Below, in pieces: positions 42,430-51,369 of a stretch of 64,000 nt of DNA (positions within the stretch are counted from its first letter, which is position 1; every line of letters starts with the position of its first letter). The notes under the pieces are model-generated. The model had not been told where the DNA came from. It saw nothing but the letters and a program-made list of their open reading frames with translations, and made no database searches. This DNA is from Streptomyces venezuelae (GTDB lineage: Bacteria; Actinomycetota; Actinomycetes; Streptomycetales; Streptomycetaceae), in assembly GCF_008642295.1 (NCBI RefSeq), contig NZ_CP029190.1:1240001-1304000 (forward strand), in the 5' to 3' direction. The position numbers and the translations under genes are program-made.

Positions 42430-43263
42430 ATGAAGATCCTCGTCTCCGCCGACATGGAGGGCGCCACCGGCGTCACCTGGCCCGCCGACGTGCTGCCGGG
42501 GACTCCGCAGTGGGAGCGCTGCCGCTCCCTGTTCACCTCCGACGTCAATGCCGCCGCCCAGGGCTTCTTCGACGGCGGTGCCGACCGGGTGCTGGTCAAC
42601 GAGGCGCACTGGAGCATGCGCAATCTGCTGCTGGAGCAGCTCGACGAGCGGGTCGAGATGCTCACCGGCCGGCACAAGTCCCTCACCATGGTCGAGGGGG
42701 TCCAGCACGGCGACGTCGACGGGATCGCCTTCGTCGGCTACCACACGGGCGCCGGCACCGAGGGCGTCCTCGCCCACACCTACCTCGCCAACTCCATCAC
42801 CGGGGTCTGGGTCAACGGGGTCCGGGCCAGCGAGGGACTGCTCAACTCCCATGTGGTCGCCGAGTACGGAGTCCCCGTGGTCCTGGTCACCGGCGACGAC
42901 CTGACCTGCGTGGACGCCGTCGGCTACGCGCCCCGCGCCCGTACCGTCGCGGTGAAGGACCATGTCTCGCGGTATGCGGCGGTCTGCCGCACCCCGGCCC
43001 GGACGGCCGCCGACATCCGGGCCGCCGCCAAGGAGGCCACCGCCCTGGCGGTGCGGCACGATCCCGTCTCCGGCGGCCCGTTCACCGTGGAGCTGGAGTT
43101 CGACGCCGAGCACCTGTCGCTGTCGGCGACCGTGGTGCCGGGCGTGGAGCGGACCGGTGAGCGCAAGGTCGCGTACACCAGCCCGACGATGTTCGAGGGA
43201 ATCCGGACCTTCAAGGCGGTCACCACGATCGTCTCGGCCGCCGTGGAGGAGCAGTATGGCTGA
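42430..43263 (+). CDS. M55 family D-aminopeptidase (DppA-like)
   Basis: This 277-residue zinc peptidase releases D-amino acids (D-Ala-type) from short peptides, as DppA does in Bacillus. It begins KILVSADMEGATGV (Asp and Glu metal ligands of DxEG). VNEAHWSMRN carries a metal His, VGYHTGAGT the next His, and a C-terminal LSxT segment follows. The ATG at 42430 gives the family start MKILVSADMEG; GTG 42388 would add 14 residues. It overlaps the M20 gene by 8 bases (43256-43263) and heads a peptidase operon. Confidence 0.88.
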   Translation: MKILVSADMEGATGVTWPADVLPGTPQWERCRSLFTSDVNAAAQGFFDGGADRVLVNEAHWSMRNLLLEQLDERVEMLTGRHKSLTMVEGVQHGDVDGIAFVGYHTGAGTEGVLAHTYLANSITGVWVNGVRASEGLLNSHVVAEYGVPVVLVTGDDLTCVDAVGYAPRARTVAVKDHVSRYAAVCRTPARTAADIRAAAKEATALAVRHDPVSGGPFTVELEFDAEHLSLSATVVPGVERTGERKVAYTSPTMFEGIRTFKAVTTIVSAAVEEQYG

Positions 43264-44620
43264 CATGAGCACCCAGCAAGCCGCCCAGCAGACCGTGACG
43301 CACGTGGACGCGACCGCCCTGGCGGAGGTGGTCGAGTTCACCTCCGGGCTGATCCGCATCGACACCTCCAACCGGGGCGGCGGCGACTGCCGGGAGCGGC
43401 CCGCCGCCGAATACGCCGCCGAGCGGCTGGCCGCCGCCGGGCTGGAGCCCGTCCTGCTGGAGCGGACCCCGGGCCGCACCAACGTGGTCGCCCGGATCGA
43501 GGGCACCGACCCGTCCGCGGACGCCCTGCTGGTCCACGGCCATCTGGACGTGGTCCCGGCCGAGGCCGCCGACTGGAGCACCGACCCGTTCTCCGGCGAG
43601 GTCCGCGACGGGGTGGTCTGGGGCCGCGGCGCCGTCGACATGAAGAACATGGACGCGATGGTGCTGGCCGTCGTACGAGCCTGGGCCCGGGCCGGGGTCC
43701 GGCCGCGCCGGGACATCGTGATCGCCTTCACCGCCGACGAGGAGGACAGCGCCGTCGACGGCTCCGGCTTCCTCGCCGACCACCACCCGCACCTGTTCGA
43801 GGGCTGTACGGAGGGCATCAGCGAGTCCGGCGCGTTCACCGTGCACACCGAGCCCGGCGGCCGGGCCCTCTACCCGATCGCGGCCGGCGAGCGCGGCACG
43901 GCCTGGCTGAAGCTCACCGCCCGTGGCACGGCCGGCCACGGCTCCAAGCCCAACCGCGCCAACGCGGTCAGCCGGCTCGCGGCGGCCGTGGCCCGGATCG
44001 GGGAGTACGAGTGGCCGGTCCGGCTGACCGACACCGTCACCGCCTGCATCACCGAACTCGCGGCACTGGACGGCCTGTCGGTGAACCCGCGCGGACCGGG
44101 TTTCGACCTGGACGCCATCCTCGCCAAGATCGGCCCGGCCGCCGCGCTGGTCGAGGCGACGGTCCGCAACAGCGCCAATCCGACCATGATGAGCGCCGGC
44201 TACAAGCTGAACGTGATCCCCGGCAGTGCCACCGCCTATGTGGACGGCCGGATGGTGCCGGGCGGCGAGCACGAGTTCATCGACACGCTGAACGCGCTCA
44301 CCGGCCCGGACGTGGAGTGGGAGTTCCACCACCGCGAGGTGGCCCTCGAAGCCCCGGTCGACGGGCGGACGTACGCGGTCCTGCGCGAGTCCGTCGAGCA
44401 CTTCGACCCGGACGGGCACGTGGTGCCGTTCTGTATGGCGGGCGGTACCGACGCCAAGCAGTTCTCCCGGCTCGGCATCACCGGCTACGGCTACTCGCCG
44501 CTGAAGCTGCCGCCCGGCTTCGACTACTGGTCGCTGTTCCACGGGGTCGACGAGCGGGTCCCGGTCGAGGCCCTGCACTTCGGGGTCCGGGTCCTGGACC
44601 GCGCGCTGCGGGCCCTGTGA
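43256..44620 (+). CDS. M20/M25/M40 family metallopeptidase (dipeptidase/deacylase)
   Basis: This 454-residue cytoplasmic two-zinc peptidase has HGHLDVVPAE (first metal His and catalytic Asp), WGRGAVDMKNMDAM (bridging Asp), FTADEEDSA (catalytic Glu and metal Glu), and FCMAGGTDAKQFSRLGI (final metal site). The dimerisation domain lies between. GGAGGAG sits before the ATG at 43256, inside the end of the M55 gene; an internal ATG at 43265 is less well placed. The stop overlaps the S9 gene start by one base (44620). It would cut dipeptides or acylated amino acids produced by its neighbours. Confidence 0.9.
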   Translation: MADMSTQQAAQQTVTHVDATALAEVVEFTSGLIRIDTSNRGGGDCRERPAAEYAAERLAAAGLEPVLLERTPGRTNVVARIEGTDPSADALLVHGHLDVVPAEAADWSTDPFSGEVRDGVVWGRGAVDMKNMDAMVLAVVRAWARAGVRPRRDIVIAFTADEEDSAVDGSGFLADHHPHLFEGCTEGISESGAFTVHTEPGGRALYPIAAGERGTAWLKLTARGTAGHGSKPNRANAVSRLAAAVARIGEYEWPVRLTDTVTACITELAALDGLSVNPRGPGFDLDAILAKIGPAAALVEATVRNSANPTMMSAGYKLNVIPGSATAYVDGRMVPGGEHEFIDTLNALTGPDVEWEFHHREVALEAPVDGRTYAVLRESVEHFDPDGHVVPFCMAGGTDAKQFSRLGITGYGYSPLKLPPGFDYWSLFHGVDERVPVEALHFGVRVLDRALRAL

Positions 44621-46620
44621 TGCACTCCGACGGGCCCGACGGGCCGTACGGCAGCTGGCCCTCGCCCATCGACGCGGCACTGGCCGCCGCGCTCGACGGG
44701 CGCCCCGAGTACGTCGGCACGCTCGGCGGCGAAGTGTGGTGGACCGAGCCCCGGCCCGCCGAGGGCGGCCGGCGGGCCCTGGTCCGGCTGCGGGCCGAGG
44801 GCGGCCCCGAGGAATCGGTCCTGCCGGCGCCGTGGAACGTCCGCAGCCGGGTGGTGGAGTACGGCGGCCGGCCCTGGACGGGGGTGCCGCGCGAGGGGCG
44901 GGGCCCGCTGGTGGTGTTCGTGCACTTCACCGATCAGCGGCTGTACGCGTACGAGCCGGACGTGCCGGGGGCGGAGCCGTGGCCGCTCACCCCGCTGTCC
45001 TCGGTCGGCGGCGGGCTGCGCTGGGCGGACCCGGTGGTGCGCGGGGCCGAGGTGTGGTGCGTACTGGAGGAGTTCACCGGGCCGGCCCCGACCGATGTGC
45101 GCCGGGTGGCCGCCGCCGTACCGCTGGACGGGTCGGCGGCCGGGGACCGGTCCGCGGTCCGGGAGCTGACGGACGACCGGCACCGGTTCACCACCGGTCC
45201 GCGCATCTCCCCGGACGGACGGCAGGCGGCCTGGCTGGTGTGGGACCACCCGCGGATGCCGTGGGACGGGACCGAGCTGAAGCTCGCCGAGGTGACGGAG
45301 GCGGGCGGGCTCGAGCAGGTCCGGACCGTCCTCGGCGGCCCGGAGGAGGCCGTCGCCCAGGTCGAATGGGCCGCGGACGGCAGCCTGCTGGCGGTCAGCG
45401 ACCGCAGCGGCTGGTGGAATCCGTACCGGATCGACCCCGGCACCGGGGACGCGGTGAACCTGTGCCCGCGCGAGGAGGAGTTCGGCGGGCCGCTGTGGAA
45501 GACCGGTCTGGGCTGGCTGGCGCCGCTGCCGGCCGGGCCGGTGGCCGTGCTGCACGGCCAGGGCTCCTCGGTGCTGGGGATACTGGACCCGGAGACCGGG
45601 GACCTGGTGGACGTGGCCGGGCCGTGGACCGCCTGGCAGCCCACCCTGGCCGTGTCCGGCTCGCGGGTGTACGGGGTCGCGGCGAGTCCGCGCAGCGGGT
45701 ACGAGGTCGTGGAGCTGGACACGGCCACCGGCCGGGCCCGGGTGGCCGGCGGGCGGCGCGCGCACCCGGTCGACCCCTCCTACTACCCGGAACCGCAGAG
45801 CCGGACCTTCCTCGGCCCGGACGACCGGGAGATCCACGCCCACGTCTACCCGCCGCACCATCCGGCCCGCCGGGCCCCGGCCGATGAGCTGCCCCCGTTC
45901 GTGGTGTGGGCGCACGGCGGACCCACCGACCACGTACCGCCCGTGCTGGACCTGCACATCGCGTACTTCACCTCGCGCGGGATCGGTGTGGTCGAGGTCA
46001 ACTACGGCGGCTCCTCCGGCTACGGCCGGGCCTACCGGGAGCGGCTGCGCGAGCAGTGGGGCGTGGTGGACGTGGAGGACTGCGCGGCGGTCGCGCGGGC
46101 GCTGGCGGCCGAGGGCACCGCGGACCCGGAGCGGCTGGCCATCCGGGGCGGCAGCGCGGGCGGCTGGACGACGGCGGCCTCGCTGGCCGCCACCGAGCTG
46201 TACGCGTGCGGCACGATCATCTACCCGGTGCTGGACCTCATGGGCTTCGCCGAGGAGACCCACGACCTGGAGTCCCGCTACATCGACTCCCTCGCGGGCC
46301 CGCCGGACACCCTGGCGGTCCGCTGCCGGGAACGCTCCCCGCTGGCCCGCGCCGACCGGATCACGGCCCCGTTCGTGCTGCTCCAGGGGCTGGACGACGT
46401 GGTGTGCCCGCCGGCCCAGGCGGAGCGCTTCCTGGCGGCCCTGCGGGACCGCTCGGTTCCGCACGCGTACCTCGCCTTCGAGGGCGAGGGCCACGGTTTC
46501 CGCCGGGCGGAGAGCATGGTCCGCGCGCTGGAGACGGAACTCGCGCTGTACGTGCGGACGTTCGGCCTCACCCGCACGGACGTCCCGCCCCTCGACCTGG
46601 CCGGGCCGGAGCTGGCCTAG
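44620..46620 (+). CDS. S9 family prolyl oligopeptidase-type serine peptidase
   Basis: This 666-residue peptidase has an N-terminal beta-propeller (~1-390; repeats such as ISPDGRQAAWLVW, ADGSLLAVSDRSGWWNPYRID) and a C-terminal alpha/beta hydrolase. The nucleophile is in IRGGSAGGWTT, the Asp in LLQGLDDVVCPP and the His in EGEGHGFRR. The propeller restricts access to short peptides, so it is probably cytoplasmic; there is no signal peptide. The ATG at 44620 shares its A with the M20 stop. Together with the M55 and M20 genes it makes a three-clan peptide-degrading operon. Confidence 0.9.
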   Translation: MHSDGPDGPYGSWPSPIDAALAAALDGRPEYVGTLGGEVWWTEPRPAEGGRRALVRLRAEGGPEESVLPAPWNVRSRVVEYGGRPWTGVPREGRGPLVVFVHFTDQRLYAYEPDVPGAEPWPLTPLSSVGGGLRWADPVVRGAEVWCVLEEFTGPAPTDVRRVAAAVPLDGSAAGDRSAVRELTDDRHRFTTGPRISPDGRQAAWLVWDHPRMPWDGTELKLAEVTEAGGLEQVRTVLGGPEEAVAQVEWAADGSLLAVSDRSGWWNPYRIDPGTGDAVNLCPREEEFGGPLWKTGLGWLAPLPAGPVAVLHGQGSSVLGILDPETGDLVDVAGPWTAWQPTLAVSGSRVYGVAASPRSGYEVVELDTATGRARVAGGRRAHPVDPSYYPEPQSRTFLGPDDREIHAHVYPPHHPARRAPADELPPFVVWAHGGPTDHVPPVLDLHIAYFTSRGIGVVEVNYGGSSGYGRAYRERLREQWGVVDVEDCAAVARALAAEGTADPERLAIRGGSAGGWTTAASLAATELYACGTIIYPVLDLMGFAEETHDLESRYIDSLAGPPDTLAVRCRERSPLARADRITAPFVLLQGLDDVVCPPAQAERFLAALRDRSVPHAYLAFEGEGHGFRRAESMVRALETELALYVRTFGLTRTDVPPLDLAGPELA

Positions 46621-46629
46621 CCTGGCCGG

Positions 46630-47178
46630 ATGGCTGATCTTCCCTCGTACCTGACCACCGGCCCGCGCGTGGGGCTGCGGCCCTTCCGGCTCGCCGACGG
46701 GCCCGAGTTCACCGCACGGGTGCGGGAGAGCCGCGAGCTGCACCGGCCGTGGCTGTCCCCGCCGGACACCGAGGCGGAGTACGAGCCGTATGCGCGGCGG
46801 CTGATCGAGGAGGAGGCGCGGGCCGGGTTCCTGGTGTGCGACCGGGAGGACGGCGGCATCGCCGGGTTCATCAACATCAACAACATCGTGTGGGGCGCCT
46901 TCCGGTGCGGGGCGCTGGGCTACGGCGCGTTCGCGCACGCCGCCGGCCGCGGCCTGTTCGGGGAGGCGCTGGGGCTGCTCGTCGGCTATGCCTTCGAGGA
47001 GCTGGACCTGCACCGCCTGGAGGCCAATGTCCAGCCCGGGAACACCGCCTCGATCGCACTGGTCCGCGGTCGCGGCTTCCGCCTGGAGGGCTTCTCCCCC
47101 GACTTCCTGTTCATCGACGGCGCCTGGCGGGATCACGAACGCTGGGCGATCACCCGGGAGATGGTGACAGCGCCCTGA
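46630..47178 (+). CDS. GNAT family N-acetyltransferase (RimJ/RimL-like)
   Basis: This 182-residue acetyl-CoA-dependent acetyltransferase has the order LTTGPRVGLRPFRLADGPEF, GFININNIVWGAFRCGALGY, FGEALGLLVGYAFEELDLHRLEANVQPGNTASIALVRGRGFRLEGF, matching RimJ-type acetylation of N-termini or small molecules. It starts 10 bases after the S9 gene and could belong to the operon's transcript. Its 3' end overlaps the convergent HEAT-repeat gene by 29 bases. Confidence 0.88.
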   Translation: MADLPSYLTTGPRVGLRPFRLADGPEFTARVRESRELHRPWLSPPDTEAEYEPYARRLIEEEARAGFLVCDREDGGIAGFININNIVWGAFRCGALGYGAFAHAAGRGLFGEALGLLVGYAFEELDLHRLEANVQPGNTASIALVRGRGFRLEGFSPDFLFIDGAWRDHERWAITREMVTAP

Positions 47179-47716
47179 GCGCCTCGGTGGCCGCGACCGC
47201 CAGGCGGGGGTGGCCCTGGGCCCGCACCAGGACCTCGCGGGCGCGCGGGTCGGCGAGGGCTCCGAGGCCTTCGACGCAGGCCAGGGCGATCCGCCAGTAC
47301 GGGTCGTGGGGGGACAGCAGCCGGCCCAGGGTGGCGGTGAGGGCCGGCACCGATTCGGGGGCGCGCAGGAGGGTGAGGAGCCGGACCGGCTGGAGGGCGT
47401 AGGCGGTGCGCAGCGGGTTGGTGGCGAGGGCGGCGGCGGCGCGGGCGGTGCGCGGGTCGCCGAGGACGGCGAGGGCTTCGGCGGCGGTCGCGCAGCGGGG
47501 CGGGTCCCGGTGGTTGAGGAGCAGGACCAGCGCTTCGAAGGCGCGCCGGTCGCCGGCCAGGCCGAGGCGGTGGGCGGCGAGTTCCCGCGCCCACAGGGGC
47601 AGGCCGCCGGCGGTGAGCGCCTCGGCCAGCTCGTCGGGCGGGGCCGCGGCGAGCCGGCCGTACTCCGCCGCCCCGGCGGCCCCGGCCTCGGCGCGAAGCC
47701 GTTCCAGCGCAGTCAT
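47150..47716 (-). CDS. HEAT-repeat-like protein
   Basis: The 188-residue protein is made of short helix pairs (LAAHRLGLAGDRRAFEALVLLLNHRDPPRCATAAEALAVLGDPRTARAAAALA; ACVEGLGALADPRAREVLVRA) in the pattern of HEAT/PBS-lyase repeats. Cytoplasmic; likely a protein-protein scaffold of unknown partner. The ATG at 47716 is the only in-frame candidate with context; the upstream extension overlaps nothing else real. It converges on the GNAT gene with 29 bases of overlap. Confidence 0.75.
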   Translation of the reverse strand: MTALERLRAEAGAAGAAEYGRLAAAPPDELAEALTAGGLPLWARELAAHRLGLAGDRRAFEALVLLLNHRDPPRCATAAEALAVLGDPRTARAAAALATNPLRTAYALQPVRLLTLLRAPESVPALTATLGRLLSPHDPYWRIALACVEGLGALADPRAREVLVRAQGHPRLAVAATEALRALSPSPG

Positions 47717-48146
47717 CCGCCCACGATAGGGGGTTGGGGCGGGGCGGGTGTGCCGCTCCGGGAACCGCGGCCGGTGTCCGCCCCTACTCCACCCGCTCTC
47801 CGGCCGGTTGTGCACATCACACCTCCGTGGCTCTGGCCAAGCGGTTACCGGAGGGTTAATCTCGCCTCAGCAGGAGCGGCCTGGTGACGCAGCCGCCCCC
47901 GCGTCGGTCGGTTCGGCATGTCTGTACGGCGGGCGCCCCGGGACAGGGCCCTTCGCCGCAGTACCGCCATGCACCGCGTATCGCATCGCGCACCGCATCC
48001 CATCGCATCGCGCACCACATCGCGTATCGCGCATCACCCCGCCGGCGCACACCGCACCCTCGCACCTCGCGCACGGCAGTCGCGCCCCTCTCTCTTCGCG
48101 CGTGCCCGCTCAGCCGTCACCCCTTTACCCTCACTGGAGTCCTGTC
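47717..48146 (+). other. Long non-coding leader upstream of the 3-hydroxyacyl-CoA dehydrogenase gene
   Basis: About 430 bases with no supported gene. From ~47960 the top strand is C-rich and G-poor with repeated CGCATCGCGCACC-like units (near 47980-48060), and would make a poorly structured 5' leader. No start codon with a ribosome-binding site is convincing before 48147. The leader resembles that of ccr (51150-51365) in style. Confidence 0.5.
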
Positions 48147-49949
48147 ATGGACCTTCCGTCCACGTCCGGTCAGCCCACCCTTCAGACCGTTGCCGTCGTC
48201 GGCCTCGGCACCATGGGCACCGGCATCGCCGAAGTCCTCACCCGCGCCGGCCACGAGGTCATCGGCATCGATGTCAGCGAGGCCGCCGGCCGGGCCTGTG
48301 TCGCCGCGCTCGAGAACGCGACCGCCCGTTCCGTCGCCAAGGAGCGGATCACCGAGGCGGAGCGTCAGGGCGTGCTGTCCCGGCTGCGCACCTTCACCGA
48401 TCTGCAGGCCGCCGTCCACGCCGATCTCGTCATCGAGGTCGTGCCGGAGGACTACGAGCTGAAGCAGCAGGTGTTCCGTGAACTGGACGCGATCGTCCGG
48501 CCCGACACGATCCTGGCGACCGGTACCAACGCCCTGTCCGTGACCCGGCTGGCCGCCGAATCGCAGCGCCCGGAGCGGGTGCTCGGCCTGCACTTCTTCA
48601 ACCCGGCGCCGGCGATGAAGCTGGTCGAGGTGGTCTCCTCGGTGCTGACCGCCCCGCCCGCCGTGGCGGCGGTCACGGCGCTCGCCCGGTCGCTGGGCAA
48701 GGAGCCGGTCGCGGTCGGCGACCGCCCCGGGTTCGTCGCCGACGGGCTGCTCTTCGGCTACCTCAACCAGGCCGCCGCCATGTACGAGTCGAAGTACGCC
48801 TCCCGGGAGGACATCGACGCGGCGATGAAGCTGGGCTGCGGCCTGCCCATGGGCCCGCTCGCCCTGCTCGACCTGATCGGCGTGGACACCGCGCGGACCG
48901 TCCTGGAGGCCATGTACGCCTCCTCCGGCGACCGGCTGCACGCGCCGGCGCCGATCCTGGGCCACCTGACGGAGGCGGGGCTGACCGGCCGCAAGGCGGG
49001 CCGCGGCTTCTACACGTACGAGGCTCCCGGCAGCCCGGCGGTGGTCCGGGACGCGCTGACCCCGCTGGAGGGCTCCGGCCCGGTCGCGGGCCGGCCGGTG
49101 CGCTCGGTCGGCGTGGCCGGTTCCGGCACGATGGCGAGCGGGATCGCGCAGGTCTTCGCACAGGCCGGCTTCGAGGTGGTGCTGGCCGCCCGCAGCGACG
49201 CGAAGGCCGCCGCGGCGAAGGCGGCGATCGGGAAGTCCCTGGCCCGGGCGGTCGCCAAGGGCCGGCTGTCGGAGGAGGCCGCCGGGCAGACCCTGGACCG
49301 GATCACCCCGGCCGGCTCCCTGGAGGCGTTCGCCGAGGTCGACCTGGCCGTCGAGGCGGTCGCGGAGGACCTGGCGGTGAAGCAGGAGCTGTTCGCCGCC
49401 CTGGACAAGATCTGCAAGCCCGGTGCGGTGCTGGCCACCACCACCTCCTCGCTGCCGGTGATCGCCTGCGCCCGCGCGACCTCGCGCCCGCAGGACGTGA
49501 TCGGGATGCACTTCTTCAACCCGGCGCCGGCGATGAAGCTGGTCGAGGTGGTCCGTACCGTGCTCACCTCCGAGGACGTGCACGCCACGGTCCGCGAGGT
49601 CTGCGCGAAGGTCCGCAAGCACGCGGTGGACTGCGGGGACCGGGCCGGGTTCATCGTGAACGCGCTGCTGTTCCCGTACCTGAACAACGCGATCAAGATG
49701 GTGGAGAACCACTACGCCTCGCTGGACGACATCGATGCGGCGATGAAGCTGGGCGGCGGGTACCCGATGGGTCCGTTCGAGCTGCTCGACGTGGTCGGCC
49801 TGGACGTCTCCCTCGCCATCGAGAAGGTGCTCCACAAGGAGTTCCGCGACCCGGGCCTGGCCCCGTCCCCGCTGCTGGAGCACCTGGTGGCGGCGGGCTG
49901 CCTGGGCCGGAAGACCGGCCGCGGATTCCGTGAGTACGCCCGGCGGTAA
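48147..49949 (+). CDS. 3-hydroxyacyl-CoA (3-hydroxybutyryl-CoA) dehydrogenase, two fused modules
   Basis: This 600-residue protein is two tandem HCDH units of ~290 residues. Each has an N-terminal NAD domain ([34 protein letters not shown]) and [18 protein letters not shown] / [17 protein letters not shown] with the catalytic His and Asn. A C-terminal helical domain ends each unit ([26 protein letters not shown]). It would oxidise/reduce 3-hydroxybutyryl-CoA and supply acetoacetyl-CoA or crotonyl-CoA precursors to the ethylmalonyl-CoA genes downstream. The fused duplication is the odd point. The ATG at 48147 has GGAG 8 bases upstream. Confidence 0.92.
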   Translation: MDLPSTSGQPTLQTVAVVGLGTMGTGIAEVLTRAGHEVIGIDVSEAAGRACVAALENATARSVAKERITEAERQGVLSRLRTFTDLQAAVHADLVIEVVPEDYELKQQVFRELDAIVRPDTILATGTNALSVTRLAAESQRPERVLGLHFFNPAPAMKLVEVVSSVLTAPPAVAAVTALARSLGKEPVAVGDRPGFVADGLLFGYLNQAAAMYESKYASREDIDAAMKLGCGLPMGPLALLDLIGVDTARTVLEAMYASSGDRLHAPAPILGHLTEAGLTGRKAGRGFYTYEAPGSPAVVRDALTPLEGSGPVAGRPVRSVGVAGSGTMASGIAQVFAQAGFEVVLAARSDAKAAAAKAAIGKSLARAVAKGRLSEEAAGQTLDRITPAGSLEAFAEVDLAVEAVAEDLAVKQELFAALDKICKPGAVLATTTSSLPVIACARATSRPQDVIGMHFFNPAPAMKLVEVVRTVLTSEDVHATVREVCAKVRKHAVDCGDRAGFIVNALLFPYLNNAIKMVENHYASLDDIDAAMKLGGGYPMGPFELLDVVGLDVSLAIEKVLHKEFRDPGLAPSPLLEHLVAAGCLGRKTGRGFREYARR

Positions 49950-50121
49950 CCCGCGGGCCCACGAGCCGGATGCGTGGGGAGGGCTGCTCGGGTCCGCCGG
50001 ACCCTCACGGCGGACATACCCTCCCGAGCCCAGTGCGGGCCCTCCCCCGCATCCGTCCCACCCTTCGAGCGAGGACAGCCCTCGGGCGCGCGCTCCGGCG
50101 CGCATGCAGTACGTTCGCACT

Positions 50122-50973
50122 ATGTCCCAGCCCGCCAAGACCCAGGCCCGCGCCGCCACGGCCTCCTCCGATGCCCCGGAGAGCGCCGCCGGCTCCCGGG
50201 CTGCCGCCCAGCGGCTCAAGATGCGCCGCGAGCTCGCCGCGGCGGCGATGGAGCTGTTCGCGACCAAGGGGTACGAGGCGACGACGGTCGACGAGATCGC
50301 CGCGACGGCCGGGGTGGCCCGGCGTACCTTCTTCCGGCATTTCCGGTCCAAGGAAGAGGCGATCTTCCCGGACCACGATGACACCCTGACCCGGGCCGAG
50401 GCGGTTCTCGACGCGGCTCCGGCCCATGAGCACCCGCTGGACACGGTCTGCCGGGGGATCAAGGAAGTCATGAAGATGTACGCCGCCTCGCCGGCGGTGT
50501 CGGTGGAGCGGTACCGGCTGACCCGCGAGGTGCCGGCCCTGCGGGAGCGCGAGATCGCCTCGGTGGCCCGGTACGAGCGGCTGTTCACCCGCTATCTGCT
50601 GGCCCATTTCGACGAGCACGACCACCACGACGGCAACGACGATCCGCTGCTGGCGGAGGTGGCGGCGTCGGCGGTGGTCACGGCCCACAACCACGTCCTG
50701 CGGCGCTGGCTGCGGGCGGGCGGGCAGGGGGACGTGGAGGCGCAGCTGGACCACGCCTTCGCGATCGTACGGAAGACCTTCGGCACCGGGATCGGTGCGG
50801 GCCGGGCGCTGGGTGCGCTGTCCGAGCCGGCCGGGGAGCCCGCCGGGGCGCTGGCCGGGGCTCCGGCCGCGGCGGTGCGGACCGAGGGCGAGGTGCTGGT
50901 GACGGTGGCCCGTACGGACGCTCCGCTGGACGAGGTCATGCGGACCATCGAGAAGGCACTCCGCAAGACCTGA
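50122..50973 (+). CDS. TetR-family transcriptional regulator
   Basis: The 283-residue protein has an N-terminal TetR helix-turn-helix (residues ~37-80; RELAAAAMELFATKGYEATTVDEIAATAGVARRTFFRHFRSKEEAIF) and a helical ligand domain; the C-terminal ~60 residues are Ala/Gly-rich. It sits between the 3-hydroxyacyl-CoA dehydrogenase and ccr genes and is a natural candidate for control of the ethylmalonyl-CoA operon. ATG 50122 lacks a clear ribosome-binding site, so translation may be leaderless; ATG 50104 is the alternative. A terminator follows at 50993-51027. Confidence 0.88.
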   Translation: MSQPAKTQARAATASSDAPESAAGSRAAAQRLKMRRELAAAAMELFATKGYEATTVDEIAATAGVARRTFFRHFRSKEEAIFPDHDDTLTRAEAVLDAAPAHEHPLDTVCRGIKEVMKMYAASPAVSVERYRLTREVPALREREIASVARYERLFTRYLLAHFDEHDHHDGNDDPLLAEVAASAVVTAHNHVLRRWLRAGGQGDVEAQLDHAFAIVRKTFGTGIGAGRALGALSEPAGEPAGALAGAPAAAVRTEGEVLVTVARTDAPLDEVMRTIEKALRKT

Positions 50974-50992
50974 CCCATACGCGATCCGCGTC

Positions 50993-51027
50993 ACAGTGGC
51001 CGCTCCCGTTCCGGGGGCGGCCACTGT
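50993..51027. terminator. Hairpin terminator after the TetR gene
   Basis: A 15-bp stem (ACAGTGGCCGCTCCC / GGGGGCGGCCACTGT, one T-G pair) around GTTCC, starting 20 bases past the stop. It isolates the TetR gene from the ccr leader. Confidence 0.75.
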
Positions 51028-51369
51028 CGTTTGTCCAGGTTGCCCCTACTCGCCGGTAACTGTGATCGATCATCGCTCATCTGCGCAGGTCAATCGGCAA
51101 ATGAGAGAAAGTTTTGGCACGCGGTGCCTTGTCGAGTGACACGGGGTGCCATACGTTGAACTCGTCCGGATGTCCCCGCGGTCCACGCTCACCACGGCTC
51201 GGAACGCGCCCCGGATGCCTGCGTCACCAGGCACCCTCACCGCCCCACCACAGGCGTCACCCGCAGCACGCACCACGCAGCATGCACCGCCGAACCGACG
51301 GCACCCCTCACCACACAGACACGCACTTCTTCAGCGCACCCTCATTCAGCGCTCGCCGGAGGTACTCCC
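51028..51369 (+). other. Long ccr leader region
   Basis: About 340 bases without a gene. It contains TGATCGATCA (51063-51072), the paired palindromes at 51116-51150, and a C-rich, G-poor stretch from ~51200 to 51355 that may be an unstructured 5' leader. GGAGGT precedes the ccr GTG. Confidence 0.5.
51116..51150. promoter_or_regulatory. Paired GRCAC-N3-GTGCC palindromes upstream of ccr
   Basis: GGCACGCGGTGCC (51116-51128) and GACACGGGGTGCC (51138-51150) are spaced exactly 22 bases, about two helical turns. They lie 220-254 bases before the ccr start. The spacing and symmetry fit cooperative binding of a dimeric regulator such as the neighbouring TetR protein; this is inference. Confidence 0.45.

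Noticed and set aside
40621..43848. A minus-strand open frame of over 1000 codons extending upstream of the radical SAM gene
   Set aside because: Beyond 41643 it is antisense to the SRPBCC, M55 and M20 genes and shows low-complexity composition; only the radical SAM part is a real protein.
44524..47136. A long minus-strand open frame antisense to the S9 peptidase
   Set aside because: Typical GC-bias shadow; no recognisable motif, while the plus-strand peptidase has a full catalytic triad.
48117..50588. A minus-strand frame of 823 codons antisense to the dehydrogenase
   Set aside because: Arg/Gly/His-rich shadow with no family features.
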